The notes: generated from the letters alone by a model not told the origin. Shown: positions 1 to 10,915, counted from the first letter of the stretch. The stretch is 64,000 nucleotides of DNA from Aspidiotus rigidus (GCA_035079385.1 JAVHKY010000011.1:13038001-13102000); one strand, 5' to 3'. Program-made: numbers and translations.

Positions 1-390
1 AGAAAATTATTACGTTTATTTATAAAAATAACAAAACAATTATTAAAAATGATTAATTCAATTATTTAAAAAAATTAATATAAATTAAATTAATAAAAAT
101 GAATTTTATGAATAATAAATTAATAAAGAATAATAATTATAATAATAATTGAATATTGTAAAATTAAATTGAAAATTAAAATTAAATAATAATATAGGAA
201 TTTTATAAATTAAATTCAAATAAATAAATATATTTAGATTCATTTCAAGAAATTCTTTGAGCTAATTGATTCAATTTTAATTGTTATAAATCTATGATAA
301 ATTTCACAAGTTTCTGAACATTATCCATAAATAATAGAAGGTCTAATAATTAATATGTATTGTAATTTTATACCAAAATCACATTCGTCT
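1..390 (-). pseudogene. Nuclear mitochondrial DNA (NUMT): 3' end of cox2 plus AT-rich flank
   Basis: Read on the minus strand with the invertebrate mitochondrial code, about 385 down to 240 gives the end of cytochrome c oxidase subunit II. It includes the CuA-site stretch CSETCEIYHSFM and the tail ESISSKNFLKWI, which closely parallel the conserved cox2 C-terminus. A TAA stands where Gln is expected just before the first Cys of the stretch, so the copy is not functional. Beyond the cox2 stop (below about 240) the sequence is over 85% A+T and has an ATP8-like hydrophobic reading (IPMLLFNFNFQFN), fitting the usual cox2-trnK-trnD-atp8 order, but no tRNA was identified. A mitochondrial contig is excluded by the LINE and PLE sequences that follow directly. 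Confidence 0.72.
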
Positions 391-1623
391 CAATACAACC
401 CTGCTAACGAGACAACTTTCTTTATTCTTCTCTTCTCTCACTTGAGGGAGACTAGTAGACAGGTTTTTCCCATCAAAAGTGGTCCAAGTATGGTGGTCTG
501 TCAATATCACCTAACTAGAGACCGTGTTTGTATTGCTCAAAAATTTACCGATCTGTTTTGTCAAAAGTGGTCTAGTGGTCTGTTAATATCGTTTATTTAT
601 TTATTTATTTTAACGAGCATTTCAGCTACCTATTGGGCTGTTTACTCGACGGGTTACAAGTTATTTTTGAATAATAAGACTATTTTATATCGTCTACATT
701 TCCCAGAAATCGACTGTTTTTGGTCAAGAATGGTCAAAATATAGTTAATTGCGGAGGATGTATGTATGACCAATAACTGACCCTCATTACCTACAAATCG
801 ACTAATTTTTTCAGTTAAAATTGTGTCCAAGTTGGTCTAAATATGATACGGAATAGCGGAAGTAAATCGACTGAAAAAGTTGGTCTATTATTGGTCACTC
901 ATCAGAATCTATTTGTGATCGATATCTATTCAAATTCAACATCGTCTTCGAGTTAGGACGATCCGGTTTATCGGGTATATGACAAGGAGGAAGGTAGGTG
1001 TGACGCGCTCTGGTGGCTGAAATATGAACTGGAACTTGAAAAGTTACAAAATATTATTTGTAGGAAATTTAACGTAGAATAATTTTTATTCGAAACTTTT
1101 TTTTGTAGGATTACTCGTTATTGAGTAATTGAGCGAAATACTTAATTTTTTCCCGCTTGTCCCCATGTAAAAGGAGAAGCCCGTTGTAGGTTCGTCGGGA
1201 TTCTTGAGGTTACATTTAGGAGAGGGTTCCAAACATTTCATGAAAAAATCAGCTTTGTGTCCACGTAGATGTCTTCATTTCTTGGTCTATGCAGCGAGAA
1301 TTCCCTGAAAGTTTTGTTCTCTCCATTTACATCTTCCTCATCGCATCCGTTATTGTTTGAAAAGAACGGGCGGGCGTTTGGATATTTATCACACCCCACC
1401 ATCATCTTCACATAGCGAAAAATACTCACCGAATCCTGTCTTTTCATGAACTGAGTCATTATCTTGAATCGGATCAAACAATTTATATATCGTGTGCGGT
1501 AATCGGATGTGTCAATAGAGGCTTCAATCCTCTCTTCACGAACTAAGAGCTCGAGACTGATATTACTCGGGAATTTCGGTAGACATTTACGTTGACAATT
1601 TGTTCCAAACTTTGAAAATAGTC
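391..1623. other. No gene recognised; LINE-tail remnant near 590-660
   Basis: Non-coding sequence with several short TGGTC-containing repeats (about 480-900). The stretch at 590-660 (TTTATT run, then a segment containing CAGCTACC) resembles the LINE 3' end at 3008-3060 and is probably another tail in minus orientation. Nothing else is supported. Confidence 0.4.
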
Positions 1624-1998
1624 ATGGTGAAAGTGATAAAATTGACTGAAATGACCAAAATTTATTTACTCAACCTAATCACTATATTCTATGCCAATCA
1701 TTATAGAAGAGGTAAGAGCACTCTTATTTCTACTTGCGATCCAGAGCTCTGGAGAAATGCGTCAGATCTACCGAATGATGTCCAAATTTTGGAAAATGGA
1801 CCCTCCGAATGGAATCCTATCAGAAACGATCTTATACTGTACCTAAACTATTTTTTTGACTTACTAAAGCAGGCGATGATGGACAATGAATTGTATTACG
1901 AATTTTTTGAAGAGTTCAGCCTACTCCACGAAGGTCGATCACGGATGCATGTTATCATTTCAAAAGAACCTATCGTTGTTGAAGAGTACCTTCATTAA
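1624..1998 (+). CDS. Hypothetical protein, single-exon ORF
   Basis: An open frame of 124 codons ends in TAA at 1996-1998. The N-terminus contains a hydrophobic run (IYLLNLITIFYAN) that could be a signal peptide if translation starts at the internal Met of MTKIYLLNL. The rest is acidic with aromatic patches (LILYLNYFFDLLKQ, ELYYEFFEEF). I do not recognise the family. A good donor-like site (GAG/GTAAGAG) lies inside the frame near 1710, so part of it may be an intron. No domain, homologue or regulatory context was seen, and it may be a chance ORF or an exon of a larger gene. Confidence 0.3.
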   Translation: MVKVIKLTEMTKIYLLNLITIFYANHYRRGKSTLISTCDPELWRNASDLPNDVQILENGPSEWNPIRNDLILYLNYFFDLLKQAMMDNELYYEFFEEFSLLHEGRSRMHVIISKEPIVVEEYLH

Positions 1999-3007
1999 TC
2001 GCTTGTAAATGATAGAATTATTATTCGAGTCTTCCGTTTGTCTGTCATAATTTTACGAGTTATTTCGTCTCTTTATGTGTTAGAGAAGCAACATTTTCCC
2101 CCGCGTGTCGTTCAGTTTTACCAAAAGAATGATAAGTTATTTCTTTTTTTAGTTTAATTTATAAATTTTATTGTAAACTGAGCATACTACAGAATATTTT
2201 AGAGATCTTGTAGAAATAGTACCTATAGTTTCATTTTTTAGTTCCTACTTATTTATTCAACTTATTGATTTATGAAATGTATCTGTGAGGGTTTTGAAAA
2301 TTTTTTCTCTCGTTCCAGACGATGAAACCCTCTTGACAAAATACAATACCTCTCAAAATTTTGTCAACATCGTTTTACAAGTAGGAGTATTCTCTCAGTC
2401 AAATGAAATTCACGAGTAGGTAGAGTCACATGGTGAGTATTTTTTATTTCATTTAATCACAACAAAGGTCAGAAAATAGTCTAATAGCATTCTTTGGAAC
2501 TAAAATTCGCTGCTCATCACAGTCCCTAATTTTACGTTTAATTCTTTAGACTTCTTTAATCATGAAGGAAGGTATTAACCGGGAACCTTTTCTACGTTTT
2601 TTTGATGGGAAAAACCGTCTCTTCCGGAAAAATGTGGTACTAACGGGTCGGGAGCCGTCAGCTTCATTAGGAAGTTGACCAAAGGTTTTGAAAAGTAGAT
2701 TTTTAAAGTTGCGGTAAATAGTAAGTAGGTATGGTATATAGTATTATACGCAGCAAGTTTCCCTCATGAATTATAGGAGACGAAAATTAATAAGGTAGAT
2801 TACGATGTGGACCAGAACAAAGTAGATCGAAGCGAATAGAATAATCAAAATTTTAAATTTATTGAGCGATTCCACAATTAACTGTTGTCATTAGAATAAA
2901 TGATGCGACTGAATGGAAAAAGAGGAAGTACTCGACACACTGTGAGTACAGTAAACAGTATACCTGTAAAGACCAGCCTCAGAAGATTACATTATCAAGA
3001 ATGACAT
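1999..3007. other. No gene recognised
   Basis: AT-rich intergenic sequence. A short stretch at 2580-2660 (GGGAACCTTTTCTACG followed by GGGAAAAACC) looks like a decayed piece of the dispersed 'GGGAACCTGTTTTATG' repeat family found across the window. Confidence 0.4.
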
Positions 3008-3425
3008 ACTTTTTTTTTTTTTCTTTATTTTACAAGCAGTTCAGCTACACTAAGCTCTATTTGCTCAAAAAGATTACATAGGCTACATGGTAGAAAAATA
3101 GGTTAATAATAGGTACATCTTAAAGCTAGGTGTGTGTTGGTAGGTTATTGTGTATTTTTTTTTGTCATATGGAAGAATAGAATTGGGTGAGGCTTATATG
3201 TATTGGAGGGAGAGGATTATCGTATCCGAATTATTTATTAGGACTAAAGAGTGGGAGGAAGCAACATTTAGATAAAAGCGGAGAGATGTGAATAGAAGGC
3301 AGGAAAAGAAATGTTCGACTGTTAAAGTTACTTCTTCGCAGTCAAGACATGGTGAGGGAGCTAGAAGATCATGGTTGATGAGTTAGGAATGTGTGATTTG
3401 GGTATGACCAATTCTTAGACGAGTG
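3008..3425 (-). mobile_element. LINE 3' end with poly(A) tail, minus orientation
   Basis: On the minus strand this reads as the C-terminal end of a non-LTR retrotransposon ORF2. The motif LTRLRIGHTQITHS is followed by DCEEVTLTVEHFFSC, the pattern seen at the end of I/Jockey-type elements. The frame then decays, and an A-rich tail (the T run at 3011-3023 on +) follows an AATAAAG signal. The 5' part is missing, as expected for a dead-on-arrival insertion. Confidence 0.7.
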
Positions 3426-3429
3426 AGCA

Positions 3430-3730
3430 GATTCGAGAAAAATTTAGACTCTCAAACTATATTATACTAGGCTTACAGTAGGTCTAGGCATTTTTTATTC
3501 TAGCTTTATCTAGGTCTAGGCTTCCTTGAATTTTCAATACCAAATCCCATTTGACTCCCTGCGTTCATCGTTCAACTTCGTTAAGAAAGACGTCGTTCTT
3601 CCAAGTCCCTCTCCTATCATATATGACTCAAGAGTCGAAATTTTTCCAAGTTTTTTGCTGGACGGCGGACGGCGCATGGCGCACGGCAAATCTCTCAAAA
3701 AGCCCCCCATAAAACAGGTTCCTTGTTAAA
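3430..3730 (+). repeat. Dispersed repeat family R (one copy)
   Basis: Carries the modules that recur about ten times in the window: a 'TATACTAGGCTTA..GGTCTAGGC' block, 'CAATACCAAATCCCAT', 'CGTTCAACTTCGTTAAG', a 'CCTATCATATATGACTC..GAGTCGAAATTTTTCC' block, a 'GGACGGCG..GCACGGC' block, and a terminal 'CCCCATAAAACAGGTTCC'. It directly abuts the PLE at 3731. Confidence 0.75.
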
Positions 3731-6335
3731 TTAAACGAATCCGTTCCTCCAAGTTACGGCTATCCATAATATACGCGAAAAAGACGAATATTCCGAATGG
3801 AGAGTGAACCTTGCATAGTGTTGCATTTGAGACCTAAGTTCGTTAAATTCCGGTTCTACTCCGATTGTAAGACCACGACCAAGAGAATGGAAAATTATAT
3901 GAGAGAGAAGTGGATAAGAACGGAACTGCGGAGATGGCATGGTAAATGTAATATCACTACGAGATTGAACCTTCTGGTCCATTCGAGACTCTCCGGTATG
4001 CTCCTCCCCCTTGAGTTTGATTACTTTATGCGGGACGTCAATTTAAAGTGTCGGAAGTTTCAGGTGAAGTTGAGGGAGAGGAAAGAAAAATAAGAAGTTG
4101 TCCTCTCTAATGAAGGTTAATGGTGATGTGGTCGAGGAAGGGTCGAGTGATGGTGTTGACGTTCATAAATTCCACCCCTCCCCTTATAAATAATAGTCAG
4201 GCAGTGTTCAATGGTGACGAAACAGCCCTCCTTGAGAAAGGTTTGAAATTTAGTCTCCCTCCCCTCAAGAAAGATGAAACCTTGGCTAATGTTGTTGCGG
4301 ATCTTGCTGTTAAGATTGGCCCTGGTTTTAATACCCAGAAATTTTGTGCCGAGATAGTCCGCAATAACCCCCTCCCCGCATGAGTAATAAATTGGAAGGA
4401 GTGATTCAAGGTTTAAAGAGGAAGATTAAAGAGGGAGATTTAATCGTCACTAAGGCGGACAAGGGAAATGCTGTTGTGGTGATGGAGAAATCCGCCTACT
4501 CTTCCAAGGTCCACGAGGTCCTCCAGCAGTGTGGTGCTAAAGAGAGTGAGGATTTCAGCTTCCCGAAGCACGTCAAAGGAGTTAGGAGTGTCATCAACAG
4601 GAGTGAGGCTATTATCAAGACTCCTGCTCTGAAAAAAGCCATCCTTGTTCCTAACCCCACACCCCCCTCCTCTACGGGCTGCCTAAAGTGCATAAGAACA
4701 ATACCCCGATGCGACCCGTTGTTTCTTTCGTCTCCTCCCCCACTTACCTCCTTGCCAAATTCCTTGACCGATGGACGATGATTCAAAAATCGCATTGATT
4801 TTGAATCTCCTCATTCGGTTTTGAATTCGGCCTCTTTAACTGATGTCCTGAAGGGTGTAAGTCTTTTCCCGGGAACGACCATCTGCTCTCTTGATGTTGT
4901 TGGTTTGTTCCCGAATATTCCCAAGGCTGCTACTATCCAGCGGATGGGTGAGCTACTCGTCAGAGCGAACATTCCTCACAATGAGCTTCACGAATTCTTC
5001 GATCTTCTAAATACTTGCTGGTCCCCCAACCACTGTAAATTTGAAGGGAAATTTTTCGAGTTCCCTGATGAAGTAGGGATCCCTATTAGATCACCTTTAG
5101 GCTCTCTTATCTCCGAAGTTTTCATGTCTTAAGTTTGAACTTGACCTTTTTTCCTCGAACCAGGTGTTACTCAATCATATTCACTATTGGCACAGGTACG
5201 TTGATGACGTTCGATGTACCTGGACTGGTCACCCAGATCTCCTTGGTGAGTTTGTGAGGTATCTCAACTCCTGGTACCCTTCCATCAAATTTACGTTGGA
5301 AATAGGGGTATTTTCCATTAACTTTTTGGATTTATCGATCTCTATTGTAGACGGTATCCATGAGTTTGGAATTTACAGGAAAGATACTACGACCGATGTT
5401 TTAGTCCACGGTGGTCCGTTCGGTCCTGTTGCTCACAGGATAGCTGTATTTCATAGCCTAGTTCACAGACTGACTCGTATTCCGTTGAGTCAGTCTGCTT
5501 TTAAGAAAGAAGTACTCACAATAAAACACCTGGCTAGAGTGAATGGGGTCAATGTCGACGTTGACGTGATGGTTCGGAGGAAAGTTACAAGGAGCATTCT
5601 TGATTCCACCACCTCCCTCCCCCTGACATGATCCGTGATCGCCGGTTGCGTTGGATCAGTCTCTCTTTTCTGGGGAAGTTCTCCCTCCAATTGGGTCGGG
5701 CCCTCCGCCTGTTTGGCTTCAGACCCGCGTTCTACAACCCTACAACAGTTAAGGGGTTGTTTGTGAGAATGAAGGACCCCATACCCATTGATGAGAGGAG
5801 TGGTGTTTATAAGTTGGAATGTGGGGATTGTGGAGGCTTTTATATTGGTGAGACCAGCCGCCAAATGAAAGTTAGAGTAGCTGAGCACCTGAAGTCTTGA
5901 AAGAAGGGACACTTAGGGGAGTCAGCTTTCGCCGATCACAATAAACAGTGGCCACACCTTCCGCGAGCGATCCGAAAAGCTCCTCCATAAGGAGAATTCC
6001 TACCGTAAGCGTATCGCCCTCGAGAATATAGAGATAATTCGTCATCTCAACACTGACGGTATCACTGCACTCAATTCGTACATTCCGGAAGATGGCCTGA
6101 TCGAACTGGTTTATGACTCACACCGTGATTTCTCGTTTAGCTAATCTTAATACATTGTTATTCTCCTCCGTTCGTCAGTTGCTTTTATTTCAGGCTTGAA
6201 GATGGTTTATTAACCGAAAGCGCTCGTCGTTTTGCATTTTCTGCGGTTTGCAAGATTTACTCTCCATTCGGAGTATTCGTCTTTTTCGCGTATATTATGG
6301 ATAGCCGTAACCTAGAGGAACGGATTCGTTTAATA
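3731..6335 (+). mobile_element. Penelope-like element PLE-1 with inverted terminal repeats
   Basis: A near complete but inactive Penelope-like element. It is bounded by a roughly 75-bp sequence present at 3732-3800 in inverted orientation and at 6254-6331 in direct orientation; both contain TATTATGGATAGCCGTAAC. That sequence also encodes the likely start of the PLE ORF (MDSRN.EERIR). PLEs are known for terminal repeats that may be direct or inverted (pLTRs). The coding part is described separately. The element sits between two family R copies. Confidence 0.85.
3797..6141 (+). pseudogene. PLE-1 reverse transcriptase / GIY-YIG endonuclease, broken
   Basis: Would encode the Penelope polyprotein that primes reverse transcription at nicked DNA. 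Segments in order: an N-terminal region (3797-4093; 4120-4383, ending KFCAEIVRNNP), the linker with ADKGNAVVVM (4380-4700), RT motifs SLDVVGLFPNIP (4890-4926) and PIRSPLGSL (5080-5106, Arg for the usual Gly), the catalytic YVDD (5197-5208), FLDLSIS, the connector region, and a C-terminal GIY-YIG nuclease (GVYKLECGDCGGFYIGETS, about 5802-5860). Breaks include an extra T just before 5132, frameshifts near 4680-4800 and 5625, a Trp-to-TGA stop at 5898 and an indel near 5940. The reading resumes to SYIPEDGLIELVYDS near 6115. Confidence 0.88.
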
Positions 6336-6715
6336 TGAAAGGGACTTGGAAAAATTTCAACTCTCGAGCTATCATATATAGCTGGAGATTCGAGAAAAAT
6401 TTAGACTCTCAAACTATATTATACTAGGCTTATAGTAGGTCTAGGCCTTCTTTATACTAGCTTTATCTCTGTCTAGGCTTCCTTGAATTTTCAATACCAA
6501 ATCCCATCTAACTCATAAAACAGGTTCCCTGCGTTCCTCGTTTAACTTCGTTAAGGAGGCCGTCGTTTTTCCAAGTCCCCCTCCCCCACACATAGCTCGA
6601 GTGTCGAAATGTTTCCAATTTTTTTGCTGGACGGCGGATGGCGCACAGCGGACATCGCACGGCAAATTTCTCAAGAAGCCCCCCATAAAACAGGTTTCCT
6701 GTTAAAACGTTTATA
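6336..6715 (+). repeat. Dispersed repeat family R copy
   Basis: Same module order as the copy before PLE-1: the GAGAAAAATTTAGACTCTC start, the TAGTAGGTCTAGG block, CAATACCAAATCCCAT, CAGGTTCCCTGCGTTCCTCG, TTTAACTTCGTTAAGGA, GGACGGCGG, and CCCCATAAAACAGG near 6680. PLE-1 lies between two family R copies, so it either inserted into one or both were duplicated together. Confidence 0.75.
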
Positions 6716-8360
6716 CAAAAGTTGTTCCTCGTTGAATTTCCTACCAAATAATGTATTTAATTTGCAGCCTAGGTCAATGAGTGCCCCGGCAAGCCTGCAA
6801 AGGCCATTCGAAATAGTACTAAAATCAACTTGTCCATATATCTCAAGAGATTGAAATTGTATGAAAAAATATTTCAAATAAAAATGTCAATCCCCAGCTC
6901 ATCGTTCTGCCCCCTGGCTCATAAATACGCCGCTTTCAACGGTTTCATACACGGTCTCCTATCTATTCCGCTCCTCCCGAATGCTTTCAATGAGGGAAAG
7001 GAGACCATAAAGTATTTAGCTCGTCTTACCGGTGTCAATTTGAATATTGAATCCATTATTCGTAACAAATTACTTGGGAAAGCTCGCTCCCTCGCTCTAG
7101 AAACATCAAAAAAGAGAGATGGATTCGTTTACCCTTCCTTGGAAATTTCTCGTCCGAGTTCGCCAGAGTCCTTTGCAAGTTCAATTTCCGTCCTGCGTTT
7201 TACATCACCACGAAATTAGAACGCCTCTTTCAAGAAAAACCTAGAGATCCTATCCTCCAATTCGAAAGGAGTGGTGTGTATAAAATCAAAGTCCGGGGCT
7301 GTCCTGCCACTTACATCGGCGAGACTAGTCGCCAGGTCAAGATCCGCATTGATGAACACCTGAAGGAAGAACCTAATAAATCCATCTTTGCTACTCACCT
7401 CCTCGAGAGTGGTTTTATTCTTACAACAGGGGTAGTGAAAGCATTCTTCACTTTCGAAGTTCCCATTGTAAACGCCTTGCTTTGGAGGCTATTGAAATCA
7501 TTCGCCACCGTAATAGTGATCAGAATCTCATAAACTCGTACATTCCGGAGAATGATCTCATCGAGTTGCTTCATTCTCCGGCGTCCGCTCGAAGCGTTGA
7601 TCCTGTCACGTCCTGATTCCTTTCATCTTTTTTTCTTTTAATTTTCTCCTCATCTCTTCAATCGTGTTTTATACCGCTCGTCGTAAATGACCTGGTGTCG
7701 AAAGCGCTCGCGCAATTGTATAATTTATGCGGTTTGTAAATATAAATATTTCGGAATTTATTTTCCTGCCTTCTTACAATTAAAGTCGTAAAAATGGACA
7801 ACCGAATTCGGTCATTTGATAAGAAATTCAACGAGGAACAACTTTTATTTGAAATATTTTTTCATACAATTTCAATCTTGTGAGATATATGGAAAAGCGC
7901 TGCTGATTTTGGTACTCTTTCGAATGGCCTTTGCAGGCTTTGACGGGGCACTAATTGACCTAGGCTGAAAATTGAATACGTTATTTGATAGGAAATTCAA
8001 CGAGGAACAACTTTTGTTTGAAATATTTTTTAATGAAATTTCAATTGGACAAGATATAAGCAAAAGACTAAATCTCGGGCGGTTTTAACCTCCATGAAAA
8101 AAGAACCCCTGATGGCAGAATAGCTCAGTTCATAGAAAATTAACGAGGAACAACTTTTATTTGAAATATTTTTTCATACAATTTTGATTTTGTGGGATAT
8201 ATGGAAAAACTTATTTTAAGACTCGTTTGAACGGCCTTTGCTGAAAATTGAATAGGTTATTTGATAGGAAATTTAGCGAGGAACAACTTTTGTTCGGAAC
8301 ATTTTTTAATAAAATTTCAATTTCACGCGATTTTTGGAGGGTTTGAACCCGCATTTAAAA
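6716..8360. mobile_element. Penelope-like element family 3 with inverted and reiterated terminal repeats
   Basis: A roughly 160-bp terminal sequence containing TCAACGAGGAACAACTTTT and ATTTGAAATATTTTTTCATA occurs inverted at about 6716-6880. It is repeated in direct orientation at about 7822, 7992, 8143 and 8272. Between them lies a truncated PLE coding region. The first direct copy starts with ATGGACAACCGAATTCGG, matching the ORF start in the PLE-1 terminal repeat (MDNRIR versus MDSRN). This supports the view that these repeats are PLE terminal repeats (pLTRs) stacked in tandem. Confidence 0.7.
6885..7617 (+). pseudogene. PLE family 3 C-terminal RT/GIY-YIG fragment
   Basis: Starts inside the ORF at SSFCPLAHKYAAFNGF and continues through LLSIPLLPNAFNEGKETIKY and LNIESIIRNKL. 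A frameshift falls near 7140-7230. The GIY-YIG part follows (GVYKIKVRGCPATYIGETS, 7270-7330) and, after another shift near 7420, the C-terminal IINSYIPENDLIEL-like end near 7560. No catalytic RT residues are present. It is the same family as the fragment at 53030-53590. Confidence 0.82.
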
Positions 8361-8499
8361 AGAAGCTCCAGGGGGAAAACGCGAGATTTTTAGTATGTTG
8401 TTCAGGACCACATTCTGAATCATTTTCAGCGAAGAAATGTTTGCTCCAGCAAAATGTTTTTTTTTTTTTCAATATTGCTTTAATTTGCCTACACTAATT

Positions 8500-9971
8500 A
8501 ATGGTGTTTGATTTGGAGATTTGTGTGAGGTCGAGACGTATGTTTGGTTCAGGGAGCGTCCAAAGGGGGGAAGTGATATAGATGGATCGCAAGGGACTCG
8601 CTTTAAAGACTTATTGAGGATGAGGTCAAATTAGAGACGGATATGTTGATTGTGAGTCAAAAAGGGTTCATTATTTTGGAGAAAGATTTGTGTTATATAT
8701 AGGAAGATCAGGGAATTGAGAAATAGAGGATAAGAAATTGAAAGTTAGTTCGAGTCGACGAAAGGAGAGGAGAGGGGAGGGGAGGTTCAGAGGCTTCAGT
8801 GCATAAACTGAGTTTAAGGCTTGTGCGATATGCTCCTAGGGCGATTCTCAGAGAGGAAGTTTGAATAGTGTCGAGTAATGAGAGAACAGATTTGTTGGCT
8901 AAATTGTATATTGGCACTCCATAATCTGATTTAGATCGAATAAGACTCTTATAGAGTTGTAGTGGTAGTTTTCTGGAGCTTAGAGGATTGTGAGCTAAAT
9001 TTAATGATGCTTGAGGCACGTGTGCATGTTGCTTCCAGAAATTTGGTATGGGGAACAATAAAGAGGAATACTCCGACGTGGAGTAAAAAAAATGCAAACC
9101 GCAGGAAAAAAAAAAAAAAAAATTGGTATGGGGAGTTGAAGTAAGTTTTTGATCAAAGTGACGGCCGAGAAGTTTAGCAGAATTTCAGAGTGAGATTGTC
9201 GGAAGAGAGGTTGGAGGGAGGAATATGGCGTCTTTTCTTGAAAATAACTAGGTAGGTTTTGGAGGTAGAGAATTTGAAGCCGTTTTTTGATTTCCAGGTT
9301 GTAATTAAGTTTAGAGTTTCCTGGAGAAGTCTGTGGGCTCTTTGAGGGTTGGAAGAGAAGTTAGGAATGTTGTAATCATCAGCAAAAAGACGTTGGATAA
9401 GGGGAGGTTAACAAGTTTTGTAATGTCGTTGATGGCGATGAGGAAGGGCAATACACTAAATACTTCTTCCTGGGGCACACCGTTTTCGACAAGGAGAAGG
9501 GAAGAGGTTGTTCTGTCCTGAAGGAAACTCTGATGAACATTAGGAAGATTGCCTCGAAGGCCAATTTTGTGAGGTTTGTTTGCGATGAGGTGTCTCCAGA
9601 CTCGGGGGAAGGCTTCTTGGAGATCAAAAAAGATGGAGTAGAGACAAGATTTTCTGAGCGTAGAGGTTATTGATTTGCGATTGGAGGTCGACAAGGGATT
9701 GAATGGTGTTTCGTCCTTTTCTAAAGCCGTGTGGCGGGAAAGGTGAGAGAATGTTGTTTGATTCTAGACACCTTTTATTGAGTATTTTTTGAAATAGTTT
9801 ACCCAGGACACTGGATAATGCTATACCTACGACAATATGATGCCGGGAGGAGGGGTCTAAGCCAGGTTTCAGGATGACGGTTTTCCAAAAATGAGGATAG
9901 ATGCTGTGGGCAAAGATGGAATTGAAAAGGGAGAGAAGATAGGATAGTGAGTTAGGGTGTTTTTCAACCAT
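8500..9971 (-). pseudogene. Jockey-like LINE reverse transcriptase relic
   Basis: Minus-strand RT relic read from 9971 down. The first segment has HGFRKGRNTIQSLVDLQSQ (9730-9680). The next frame has IFFDLQEAFPRVWRHL, IGLRGNLPNVHQSFLQDRT and NGVPQEEVFSVL (a decayed GVPQGSVLS). The last segment (9097-8708) has LYKSLIRSKSDYG and ALGAYRTSLKLSLCTEASEPPL, a signature of the Jockey clade C-terminus. Frameshifts separate the three blocks and the YxDD box is not recoverable. The 5' end abuts an oppositely oriented RTE relic. Confidence 0.8.
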
Positions 9972-9974
9972 AGA

Positions 9975-10915
9975 TCACCTTTTTACACGATAAACCAGCT
10001 TTTAGAGAAAACAACTGAATATAATAAAGACATATTTCTAGCATTTATTGATTATAATAAGGCTTTTGATTCAGTAAACCAGGAAAGTGTGTTCGAAGCA
10101 CTAGAAAGGTAGGGAGTAAGAACAACATATTATATAAAAATAATAAAAGAAATGTGTGACAAACTAAAAGGTAGAATAGAACTTGAGAGAACAGGAAAAA
10201 CTTCTAATGTAAAAAAAGCGGTAAAACAAGGGGACCCTCTATCCTCACTGCTCTTTAATGATGTTCTGGAAGAAGTATTTCGCAAACTCGAATGGAATGC
10301 GGAAAATGAATAAATGTAAATGGAATATATTTGAACTACCTCAGATATGCAGACGATATTGTACTCTGGAAGAACTAGATAGATGAGATGATGTATGAGC
10401 TAGACGAAGAAGGAGAGAAAAAGGGGCTAGTAAGGAGTACTAAGAAAACCAAAATCCTCGTTCGAAAAAACGAAAAAGAAATAATAAATGTCAAGATAAA
10501 CGGAATAAAAATCGAAGTAATCACACAGATGATATGTCTAGGTCAATAAATATCTTTCCCCAACAGAACAAGTGAAGAAGTAAATAGAAGTACTGGTCTT
10601 TGAAGCGTATTCTGAAGGGACCTTTTTCGATTAAGAATAACATTAAAAATTATGGTCACAGACCTGGAGAACGACAAAAGAAGATGAAAACAAAATAAGA
10701 GTTACCCAGAATACAATGGAAAGATCGATACTAGGCATAAAAAGAAAAGACAAAATAAAGGTATAGAATGGAAGGGATTTTTTTCAGGAAACTAAAAGGA
10801 TAAAATGGGATCGGGCAGGTCATGTAGACAGATTAAATACAAATCGTTGGGCATATAAAATTAAAAATTGGTTTAACATGGAAGGAAGAAAGAAGAGAAA
10901 ACGAAGTAACTAGGT
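9975..10915 (+). pseudogene. RTE-like LINE reverse transcriptase relic
   Basis: Reads FLAFIDYNKAFDSVNQESV (10031-10090), KQGDPLSSLLFNDVLEEVF (10225-10285), then LRYADDIVLW with an intact YADD box at 10346-10357. KTKILVRKNEKE and INGIKIEV follow, then a C-terminal RVTQNTMERSILGIKRKD-like stretch and WDRAGHVDRLNTNRWAYK (about 10690-10860). In-frame stops include TAG after ALER (10111), TAA after ENE (10312) and several frameshifts. The order and motifs match RTE-type elements. It inserted into, or next to, the minus-strand Jockey relic. Confidence 0.82.

Noticed and set aside
355..744. 129-codon plus ORF
   Set aside because: Begins in the antisense of the cox2 NUMT and runs into a LINE-tail-like stretch.
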